Positions 33,449 to 40,328 of a DNA stretch of 40,328 bases are shown one piece after another. The notes beneath the pieces were generated by a model. That model saw nothing but the letters and a program-made list of their open reading frames with translations. It was not told where the DNA came from and did no database searches. Positions within the stretch are counted from its first letter, which is position 1; the number at the start of each line of letters is the position of its first letter. The position numbers were made by a program, and so were the translations under genes. Origin of the DNA: Actinomycetes bacterium (GTDB taxonomy: Bacteria > Actinomycetota > Actinomycetes > Propionibacteriales > Nocardioidaceae); assembly GCA_023417775.1 (NCBI GenBank), contig JAEZEJ010000152.1, positions 1-40,328 of the forward strand, given 5' to 3'.

Positions 33449-33478
33449 CCATCACCCGCAGGTGAACATGCTGTCAAC
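33449..33478 (-). promoter_or_regulatory. Promoter with PHO-box-like direct repeat before the nucleotidase-nuclease operon
   Basis: On the minus strand GTTGACAGCAT and GTTCACCTGCG are adjacent 11-mers (33478-33457) that resemble the GTTCACC-type direct repeats bound by PhoP in Streptomyces. The first contains a perfect -35 TTGACA (33477-33472), and TGATGG (33454-33449) stands 17 bp further as a weak -10. Phosphate-starvation control would suit a secreted 5'-nucleotidase. The repeat match is imperfect. Confidence 0.45.
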
Positions 33479-33505
33479 GAGGGGTGACGAACAGGCGCGC
33501 GCTCG

Positions 33506-34225
33506 TCAGTAGGAGGCGGAGTCCTCCGCACCTGAGCCCTGGCCACCGGCCACGCGGGCCGCGAGATCGTCCAGGATCACCCGCGTCGCACTGGTGCCGA
33601 AGCGGGTCACGCCCGCCTCCCGCATCTCCAGCAGGGTGTCCAGGCCGCGGACACCTCCCGACGCCTTGACCTGCACCCGCGGGCCGACCGAGGCCCGCAT
33701 CAGCCGCACGTCCTCGAGGGTCGCTCCCCCGCCGGCGAAACCGGTGGACGTCTTGACGAAGTCGGCACCCGCGCGCTCTGCCGCGCCGCAGGCGGCGGCC
33801 TTCTGATCGTCATCGAGCAGTGCGGTCTCGAGGATGACCTTCACGAGGTGATCCCCGGCGGCCTGCTTGACGGCGCGGATGTCCTCCTCGACGTCCTCGA
33901 CGAGACCGCTGCGCAGCCGGCCGATGTTCAGCACCATGTCGAGCTCCAGGGCTCCGTCGGCGAGGGCCTGGCGCGCCTCGGCCACCTTGGCCTGGGTGGT
34001 CGTCGTGCCGTGGGGGAAGCCGATGACCGTGCCCACCGCGACCGGCGAACCGTGCAGCCGCTCCACCGCGTGAGCGACATCGCTGGGCCGCACGCAGACG
34101 CTGAAGATGCCGTACTCGCGTGCCAGATCCAGATCGGCATCGACCTCGGCGCGCGTCAACTCGGGCTTGAGGATGGCGTGATCGATCTGGCCGGCGATCT
34201 CCGCGACGGAGGGCAAGGTGCTCAT
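33506..34225 (-). CDS. deoC: Deoxyribose-phosphate aldolase
   Basis: Cleaves 2-deoxyribose-5-phosphate to acetaldehyde and glyceraldehyde-3-phosphate, the last step of deoxynucleoside breakdown. A 239-residue class I aldolase barrel with Schiff-base K158 in DFVKTSTGF, K187 in VQVKASGGVR, and D96 in LELDMVLNIG. GTVIGFPHGTTTTQAKVAE is also diagnostic. ATG 34223-34225 has GAGGTGG just upstream and overlaps the TGA of a 28-codon leader frame. It is 99 bp upstream of the 5'-nucleotidase gene on the same strand. Pyrimidine-nucleoside phosphorylase and adenosine deaminase for the same pathway lie 3-6 kb away. Confidence 0.97.
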   Translation of the reverse strand: MSTLPSVAEIAGQIDHAILKPELTRAEVDADLDLAREYGIFSVCVRPSDVAHAVERLHGSPVAVGTVIGFPHGTTTTQAKVAEARQALADGALELDMVLNIGRLRSGLVEDVEEDIRAVKQAAGDHLVKVILETALLDDDQKAAACGAAERAGADFVKTSTGFAGGGATLEDVRLMRASVGPRVQVKASGGVRGLDTLLEMREAGVTRFGTSATRVILDDLAARVAGGQGSGAEDSASY

Positions 34226-34308
34226 GCCGCCACCTCACGGAGAAGACGAGGATGGCGAGGTGTCGGCATGACGCCCCGCCGATGATTCATTCGCTGGCGC
34301 TCTCTCAT
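34222..34308 (-). CDS. Possible Arg-rich leaderless leader peptide of deoC (28 aa)
   Basis: ATG 34306-34308 stands exactly 6 nt after TAGGCT and opens a 28-codon frame, MRERQRMNHRRGVMPTPRHP followed by RLLREVAA, with 8 arginines. Its TGA overlaps the deoC ATG as ATGA. If the TAGGCT promoter is the deoC promoter, ribosomes must first translate this peptide and re-initiate at deoC. Arg content suggests possible attenuation by arginine or charged tRNA-Arg, but that is a guess. No homolog is known to me. Confidence 0.45.
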   Translation of the reverse strand: MRERQRMNHRRGVMPTPRHPRLLREVAA

Positions 34309-34314
34309 GCGACC

Positions 34315-34320
34315 AGCCTA
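34315..34320 (-). promoter_or_regulatory. -10 box for the deoC leader ORF (leaderless-type)
   Basis: TAGGCT on the minus strand, identical to the uppP and PAC2 boxes, ends 6 nt before the ATG at 34308. Confidence 0.55.
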
Positions 34321-34380
34321 GGCCGTGACGCACCGGCGGGCCGGAGACCTCCGGTTGCCCGCACGTGTTTCCATAGATCC

Positions 34381-34443
34381 ATGCCCGCGCACGTCCCCGT
34401 CGATCCCGGGCCTCCCGTCCACTCGGCGAGGCCGACCGCGTGA
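34381..34443 (+). CDS. Possible Pro-rich upstream ORF overlapping the acyltransferase start (20 aa)
   Basis: ATG 34381 opens MPAHVPVDPGPPVHSARPTA (6 prolines in 20), ending at a TGA (34441-34443) that overlaps the acyltransferase GTG by 3 nt (GTGA). No TANNNT box stands 6-7 nt upstream, so the leaderless reading is weaker than for deoC. Its reality is unproven. Confidence 0.3.
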   Translation: MPAHVPVDPGPPVHSARPTA

Positions 34444-36293
34444 GCACCATCCTCCATCCCCGTTCCGAGCGGTCCGCGACCGAGGCTGAACGGGCCTCGC
34501 GCCCCGCCCGGCACCTGGCGGCGTTGGACGGGCTGCGGGCGGTCGCCGTGGTCCTGGTCGTGGCCTATCACGCCGATCCGGACCGCTTCCCCGGCGGATT
34601 CGTCGGTGTCGATGTCTTCTTCGTGCTCAGCGGATTCCTCATCACGGCCCTGATCCTGCGCGAGATGCAGTCCCGCGGCCGCGTCGGTCTGCGGCGCTTC
34701 TGGTCGCGTCGCATCCGCCGCCTCGCACCCGCCCTCCTGGCGATGGTCGCGGTGACCAGTGCCATCACGCTGGCCGTCGGCAACGACACCGCTGCCGGGT
34801 TGCGGAGCCAGGTCCTCGGCGCCCTCACCTGGACCAGCAACTGGATCCAGATCCACGAGGGATGGTCCTATGCCGATGCGAGCCTTCCACCGCTGCTCAA
34901 CCACCTCTGGTCGCTGGGCATCGAGGAACAGTTCTATCTGCTGTGGCCGGTCCTGGTGCTCGGTCTCCTCACCGTGACCAGCCGCGCGGCGAGCCGGTGG
35001 ATCGTCCTCGGTCTCGCCCTCGTCTCAGCCGCCCTGATGGCGGCCTGGTACATCACTGCCGACCCGACACGGGCCTATATGGGCCTCGACTCGCACGCCT
35101 TCGGACTGCTGCTGGGCGCCGCCGCAGCGCTCGGCACCGCCCCGCATCTGCTGCGCGACGGTTTCGCCGCCGCGACCGAGAAGGTGCGCTACACGGCCCT
35201 CGGCGTCATCGGCCTCGGCGTGCTCGTCGCGTACACCCTCACGGTCCCCTGGGACAGCGACCGGACCTTCCTCGGCGGACTCGCGCTCGCCAATCTCGCC
35301 ACCGTCGGCTTGGTGCTGGCGGCGGCGAATCCGACACCGGTCGCGCGGGTGCTCGCCTGGAGCCCGCTGCGCTGGCTCGGCGAGCGCTCCTACGGCATCT
35401 ATCTCTGGCATTGGCCCCTGATCGTCATCATCACCCGTCTCGTCCCTGGCGAGTACCGGGTGGCAGCCGGCTGGGCGGCCGTGCTGGCCGCCGTCCCGGT
35501 GGCGGCGCTCTCCTATCGCTTCATCGAGATGCCGATCCGAGGCGACGGTGTCCGAGCCACGCTCAGCCGGTGGACCGCCCAGATCCGCGGCGACGAGACC
35601 GTCTACCGTCCACGACGCACCCGGCCGCTGGCGATCGCCGCCCTCGCGGTGTTCCTCACCGCATCGGTCGCCGTGTGGAAGGCCCCGGCGGAGTCCGATG
35701 TCGAATCGGCGCTCCGCGAGGGTCAGCGGGCCGTCTCGTCCTCGATCGACCGTCTCGAGGAGACACCTCCACCCGCCGAGGAGGCACCGGCCGAGGCGCC
35801 CGATGCCTGCCGCCCCGTCGGTCCCCATGAGGCGGTGAGCGCCTTCGGCGACTCGGTCACGGTCGCCATCGCACCCCCGCTGCTCGAGCGTCGGCCCGGA
35901 TCCGTGGCCATCGCCACGGTGGGCTGGCAGTACGCCGATGTCGCCCACGCCGTCCGCGAGGCGACGGCGCAGGGCCGCCTCCAGCCCACGGTCCTCATCA
36001 CGACCGGGACGAACGGCGAGATCGACCAGGCCGACCTCGACGCCCTCGTCGGTGAATTGGGCGACCGCCAGATCGGGCTGGTGGCGCCCTATGTGCCCGG
36101 CCGATCCTGGAGCGAGCAGTCCCTCGCCGCCGTCCGGGCGGTCGCCGAGGCCCATGAGAACGTGCATCTGGTGGACTGGAACGCCCTCGCCGCACAACAG
36201 CCGGGGCTCACCGGTGCCGATCAGGTGCATCCGACCGGGCCTGGCCAGGGCGCTTTCCTCGACCAGACGGACCACGCGCTGGCGCTCTGCTGA
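34440..36293 (+). CDS. OatA-like acyltransferase (acyltransferase 3 membrane domain + SGNH hydrolase domain)
   Basis: A 617-residue two-part enzyme that carries acyl groups, most likely acetyl, across the membrane and places them on a cell-surface polysaccharide such as peptidoglycan. Residues about 24-385 are the multi-helix acyltransferase_3 domain (HLAALDGLRAVAVVLVVAYH with the catalytic-type H44, FVGVDVFFVLSGFLITALIL, NHLWSLGIEEQFYLLWPV). About 425-450 is a Pro/Glu linker. The extracytoplasmic SGNH domain follows: AFGDSV (block I Ser), TTGTNGEI (block III), and DQVHPTGPG (block V Asp/His). All catalytic residues are visible. It starts at GTG 34440 with GAGG 8 nt upstream. The stop shares one base with the next start (TGATG). 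Confidence 0.92.
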   Translation: MSTILHPRSERSATEAERASRPARHLAALDGLRAVAVVLVVAYHADPDRFPGGFVGVDVFFVLSGFLITALILREMQSRGRVGLRRFWSRRIRRLAPALLAMVAVTSAITLAVGNDTAAGLRSQVLGALTWTSNWIQIHEGWSYADASLPPLLNHLWSLGIEEQFYLLWPVLVLGLLTVTSRAASRWIVLGLALVSAALMAAWYITADPTRAYMGLDSHAFGLLLGAAAALGTAPHLLRDGFAAATEKVRYTALGVIGLGVLVAYTLTVPWDSDRTFLGGLALANLATVGLVLAAANPTPVARVLAWSPLRWLGERSYGIYLWHWPLIVIITRLVPGEYRVAAGWAAVLAAVPVAALSYRFIEMPIRGDGVRATLSRWTAQIRGDETVYRPRRTRPLAIAALAVFLTASVAVWKAPAESDVESALREGQRAVSSSIDRLEETPPPAEEAPAEAPDACRPVGPHEAVSAFGDSVTVAIAPPLLERRPGSVAIATVGWQYADVAHAVREATAQGRLQPTVLITTGTNGEIDQADLDALVGELGDRQIGLVAPYVPGRSWSEQSLAAVRAVAEAHENVHLVDWNALAAQQPGLTGADQVHPTGPGQGAFLDQTDHALALC

Positions 36294-36871
36294 TGGGTGC
36301 GCTCGCGGTGATCGTCGCCGGGCCCTCCGGGTCCGGCAAGTCACATCTCGCCGCCCGGCTCGGATGGCCGACGCTGAGGCTCGATGACTTCTACAAGGAG
36401 GGCGACGACCCCTCGCTGCCGATGAGCCCCCTGGGGCTCCCGGACTGGGACGATGTCGCCAGCTGGGACCGCGATGCCGCGATCCGAGCGGTCGACGAGC
36501 TGTGCTCGACCGGAACCGCCGAGGTGCCGGTCTACGATCTCGGCCTCAGCTCTCGTATCGCCACCCGCACCGTCGAGGTGCCCGGGGACCGCTTCATCGC
36601 CGAGGGGCTGTTCGCTCCCGATATCGTCGGTGCCTGCCGTGACGGCGGCCTGCTGGCCGATGCCATCTGCCTGGTGCGGCCGCGTCTGCTGACCTTCGCA
36701 CTGCGTCTCGCCCGAGATCTGCGCGAGTCCCGCAAGCCTCCCCTGGTGCTGTTGCGACGCGGCTGGGGGCTGATGTCGACCGAGCAGGAGGTCGTGGCCC
36801 GTGCCGTGGCCGCCGGATGCCGGCCGCTGACCCCGGCACGTGCCCGCGCCGAGCTCGGTTCAGCGGGCTGA
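36293..36871 (+). CDS. Uridine-kinase-like P-loop ATPase
   Basis: A 192-residue P-loop kinase. Walker A GPSGSGKS is at 10-17, followed by the uridine-kinase-type LRLDDFYKEGDDPSLP and DWDDVASWD. A later basic segment LARDLRESRKPPLVLLRRG could be the lid. The match to true uridine kinases is partial, so the substrate is not sure; uridine/cytidine phosphorylation would fit the nucleoside enzymes nearby. It starts at ATG 36293, whose A is the last base of the acyltransferase stop (TGATG), so translation is coupled to that gene, an odd pairing. It converges on the adenosine deaminase gene with a 16-bp gap. Confidence 0.82.
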   Translation: MGALAVIVAGPSGSGKSHLAARLGWPTLRLDDFYKEGDDPSLPMSPLGLPDWDDVASWDRDAAIRAVDELCSTGTAEVPVYDLGLSSRIATRTVEVPGDRFIAEGLFAPDIVGACRDGGLLADAICLVRPRLLTFALRLARDLRESRKPPLVLLRRGWGLMSTEQEVVARAVAAGCRPLTPARARAELGSAG

Positions 36872-36887
36872 TGCCCGCGGCGGGGGC

Positions 36888-37955
36888 TCAGGCGCCGTAA
36901 CCGGGCTTGATGACCTCGTCGATGAGCTGGAGCCGCTCGTCGAAAGGCAGGAAGGCGCTCTTCATCGCGTTCACCGTGAACCAGCGCAGGTCACCCACCG
37001 AATAGCCGAAGGCCTCGCTGAGCAGGGTCAACTCGCGACCGATCGAGGTCTGGCTCATCAAGCGGTTGTCGGAGTTGACGGTGACCCGGAAGCCGAGCTC
37101 GGCCAGCAGCGCGATCGGGTGCTCCGCGATCGACCTCGCCGCCCCCGTCTGGATATTCGACGAGGGGCACAACTCCAGGGGAATCCGACGATCCCGGATA
37201 TAGGCGGCGAGCCGGCCGAGCCGGGGACGGTAACCCGAGACATCGATATCGTCGACGATGCGCACCCCGTGTCCGAGCCGGTCGGCGCCGCATCGCTGCA
37301 CGGCCTGCCAGATCGACGGCAGTCCGAAGGCCTCGCCCGCGTGGATCGTGAAGTGAGCGTTCTCACGACGCAGGTACTCGAAGGCCTCCAGATGCAGGAT
37401 CGGCGGGAAGCCGTCCTCCGCGCCCGCGATGTCGAAACCGCAGACACCGCGGTCCCGGTGGCTCACGACGATCTGCGCGATCTCGAGGCCCCGCGATGCA
37501 TGCCGCATCGCCGTCAGCAGCTGTCCGACCACCATGGTCCCGCCGGCGGCACGCACCGTCGCGACCGCCTCGTCGATACCGGCCTGCACGGCCTCGACCG
37601 CCTCCACGAGGCTGAGCCCGGCGCGCTGATGCTGCTCGGGGGCCCAGCGCAGCTCCGCGTAGACGACGCCGTCGGCGGCGAGGTCCTCGACCGACTCGCG
37701 GGCGACCCGGCGCAGATCCTGGGGACGCTGCATCACGGCGACCGTGTGCTCGAAGGTCTCCAGATAGCGCACCAGCGATCCTGAGCTCGACGCCTCGGCG
37801 AACCAGGCCCCCAGGGTCTCGGCCGGGGCGGGGAGGTCGTGTCCGATCTCGGCGGCGATCTGCGCGACGGTCGTCGGCCGGACCCCGCCATCGAGGTGCT
37901 CGTGCAGGGCGACCTTGGGAAGTCCGGAGATCTGCTCGGCGGTGGCGCTGGTCAT
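36888..37955 (-). CDS. add: Adenosine deaminase
   Basis: Zinc enzyme converting (deoxy)adenosine to (deoxy)inosine. 355 residues from ATG 37953-37955. Zinc ligands H18 and H20 in LPKVALHEHLDGG, the central FTIHAGEAFG with His and catalytic Glu, DRLGHGVRI, LELCPSSNIQTG, and the C-terminal VTVNSDNRLMSQT in place of the more common TDDP form, a variant seen in actinobacterial members. The start shares one base with the stop of the MaoC-like gene (TGATG), so the two are coupled; the frame is open upstream within that gene. Together with deoA and deoC it covers purine and pyrimidine nucleoside breakdown. Confidence 0.96.
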   Translation of the reverse strand: MTSATAEQISGLPKVALHEHLDGGVRPTTVAQIAAEIGHDLPAPAETLGAWFAEASSSGSLVRYLETFEHTVAVMQRPQDLRRVARESVEDLAADGVVYAELRWAPEQHQRAGLSLVEAVEAVQAGIDEAVATVRAAGGTMVVGQLLTAMRHASRGLEIAQIVVSHRDRGVCGFDIAGAEDGFPPILHLEAFEYLRRENAHFTIHAGEAFGLPSIWQAVQRCGADRLGHGVRIVDDIDVSGYRPRLGRLAAYIRDRRIPLELCPSSNIQTGAARSIAEHPIALLAELGFRVTVNSDNRLMSQTSIGRELTLLSEAFGYSVGDLRWFTVNAMKSAFLPFDERLQLIDEVIKPGYGA

Positions 37956-38422
37956 CAGGCTGCTCCTGCGTTGTCCATGAGCAGGACGACGGCCTCGGCC
38001 ACACAGGCCGGTGTCTCCTCGTCCTCGATCTCGACAGTGTGCTGGAAGGTCACCTGCTGCCCCTTGGCGATATCGCGCACCTCGAGCACCGTCACCCGGT
38101 CGCGGATCCGCGTGCCCACGCGGACGGGGGTGACGAAGCGGACCTTGTTGAGGCCGTAGTTGACCCGGGCGAGATCCCCGGCGAAGGCGTACACCTGGGC
38201 CCCGAGGAAGGGCAGCATCGACAACGTCAGATAGCCGTGGGCGACCGTCGCGCCGAACGGTCCGTCCGCGGCACGCTCGGCGTCGACGTGGATCCACTGC
38301 CGATCCCCGGAGGCATCGGCGAACATGTCGATGCGATCCTGTTCGATCGGCACCCACGCGCTGACACCGAGCTCGGTGCCCGCGGACTCGGCGATCTCCT
38401 GACGGTTGTTCAGCACACGCAT
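37955..38422 (-). CDS. MaoC-like (R)-specific enoyl-CoA hydratase
   Basis: A 155-residue hot-dog-fold protein of the MaoC family. The hydratase-2 motif is FADASGDRQWIHVD at about 34-47, with D36 and the catalytic-type H45, and PFGATVAHGYLTLSM supplies the substrate-pocket Gly-Tyr. Such proteins hydrate trans-2-enoyl-CoA or dehydrate (3R)-hydroxyacyl-CoA. Why one is coupled to adenosine deaminase (TGATG at 37953-37957) is unclear. ATG 38420-38422 lies 6 nt after TAGGGT, whose first three bases are the deoA stop codon. It could thus be expressed apart from deoA. Confidence 0.9.
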   Translation of the reverse strand: MRVLNNRQEIAESAGTELGVSAWVPIEQDRIDMFADASGDRQWIHVDAERAADGPFGATVAHGYLTLSMLPFLGAQVYAFAGDLARVNYGLNKVRFVTPVRVGTRIRDRVTVLEVRDIAKGQQVTFQHTVEIEDEETPACVAEAVVLLMDNAGAA

Positions 38423-38431
38423 GGCCCGACC

Positions 38432-39718
<1,287 letters not shown>

Positions 39719-39722
39719 GGGG

Positions 39723-40328
39723 TCACTCCTTCGCTCGGACAGGGATGCTCTCATAGCCGCGCAGCACCCAGGTGGGGCGTCGCGGAGCGGGCTCGGCGAG
39801 GGCCAGCTGCCCGAAACGCTCGAGCAGGGCGTCGATCGTCAGCTGCAACTCGAGCCGCGCCAGGGGCGCGCCCAGGCAGAAATGCAGTCCCATCCCGAAT
39901 CCGACGTGCGGATTCGGATCACGGGAGACATCGAAGACATCGGCGTCCTCGAAGGCCGCCGCGTCTCGGTTGGCCGATCCCATCAGCGCCGCGACCTTCT
40001 GGCCACGCCGCACCGTGACGCCCGCGACCTCGATGTCATCGGTCGCGGTGCGCTCGAAGAGCTGCAGCGGGGCGTCGTAGCGGATGAGCTCCTCGAGCGC
40101 GGTCTCGACCGAGACCTCGCCTCCGGTAACTCGCGCCAGCTGGGCCCGATCGGCCAGCAGTGCGTGCATGCCGTTGCCGAACACATTGACCGAGGCCTCG
40201 TGTCCCGCATTCAGCAGCAGCACCACCGAGGCGACCAGCTCGTCCTCGCTCAGGCGGGTGCCGCCGTCGCGCTCGGCGATGAGATCGGAGATCAGATCCT
40301 CACCGGGGTGGTCGCGGCGATGCGCGAC
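39723..40328 (-). CDS. Cytochrome P450 (C-terminal ~200 residues, cut by window edge)
   Basis: The 3' part of a class I bacterial P450 monooxygenase; the N-terminal half lies beyond the window. Seen: I-helix LLNAGHEASVN with the acid-alcohol pair as Glu-Ala-Ser (close to the common AGHEATVN form), the K-helix ELIRY (ExxR), and the heme loop VGFGMGLHFCLGAPLARLE with the heme-ligand Cys. So the visible part is intact. The substrate cannot be predicted. The last codons provide the ribosome-binding site for deoA, which makes co-expression with the nucleoside phosphorylase likely; no metabolic reason for this is obvious. Confidence 0.93.
   Translation of the reverse strand, partial: VAHRRDHPGEDLISDLIAERDGGTRLSEDELVASVVLLLNAGHEASVNVFGNGMHALLADRAQLARVTGGEVSVETALEELIRYDAPLQLFERTATDDIEVAGVTVRRGQKVAALMGSANRDAAAFEDADVFDVSRDPNPHVGFGMGLHFCLGAPLARLELQLTIDALLERFGQLALAEPAPRRPTWVLRGYESIPVRAKE

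Noticed and set aside
40195..40230. P450 I-helix reads AGHEAS, apparently lacking the conserved Thr
   Set aside because: In the common AGHEATVN form the alcohol residue is one position later; Ser fills it here, so the site is normal.

Overview
This is a high-GC chromosomal segment from an actinobacterium (Actinomycetota). The evidence is the Pup-proteasome operon (mpa, dop, pup, prcB, prcA), the mycothiol ligase mshC, many GTG starts, and a dense set of TANNNT -10 boxes placed 6-7 nt before start codons. From memory, the order proteasome - trmI - recB-like - metH - PAC2 - mshC - uppP - M20 peptidase matches the Rv2109c-Rv2141c region of Mycobacterium tuberculosis. The Pup C terminus (GGE rather than GGQ) and the inserted genes show it is not Mycobacterium. 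I cannot resolve the order or genus. There is no prophage, transposase, CRISPR array or rRNA; it reads as core genome.

Layout. 1-7.1 kb (all minus): a membrane site-2-type protease and the tRNA m1A58 methyltransferase TrmI, then the proteasome operon: Mpa ATPase, a GNAT acetyltransferase inserted between mpa and dop, Dop, Pup, PrcB and the start of PrcA (cut by the window edge). 7.15-8.75 kb: a Cas4/RecB-like Fe-S nuclease whose 5' end is duplicated as a 47-bp direct repeat, convergent with a HAD phosphatase. 8.85-13.5 kb: cobalamin-dependent methionine synthase MetH and a PAC2 protein. 13.5-18.5 kb: an mshC-mgtE operon, CorA, and a uppP-bluB operon; BluB makes the lower ligand of the cobalamin MetH needs. 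18.6-23.8 kb: aldo/keto reductase, a small DUF5703-type protein, an M20 peptidase, and a MoxR ATPase / VWA protein / SRPBCC trio that resembles the CoxD/CoxE/CoxG accessory set with no CO dehydrogenase in view. 23.8-28.1 kb: a secreted M23 peptidase, a pyridine-nucleotide disulfide oxidoreductase with a changed active-site residue, RNase HI and several small proteins.

28.1-40.3 kb: after a strong terminator hairpin and tRNA-Leu(GAG) comes a region with a common theme of nucleic-acid use. It holds a secreted ExeM/NucH-type nuclease and a secreted 5'-nucleotidase, translationally coupled and sharing a C-terminal Ig-like domain; deoC, preceded by a likely leaderless 28-codon ORF; adenosine deaminase; pyrimidine-nucleoside phosphorylase (deoA/pdp); and a uridine-kinase-like P-loop protein. 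Together these could turn extracellular DNA and nucleotides into phosphate, bases and sugar phosphates. An OatA-like acyltransferase, a MaoC-like hydratase and a partial cytochrome P450 are interspersed.

Most notable: (i) at least eleven start codons sit exactly where a leaderless transcript would begin; (ii) two of these open tiny reading frames (27 and 28 codons) that end in ATGA overlaps with the real gene (recB-like, deoC), and a third Pro-rich uORF overlaps the acyltransferase start, so short coupled leader ORFs may be a regulatory layer here; (iii) the secreted nuclease/nucleotidase pair and its intracellular salvage enzymes.
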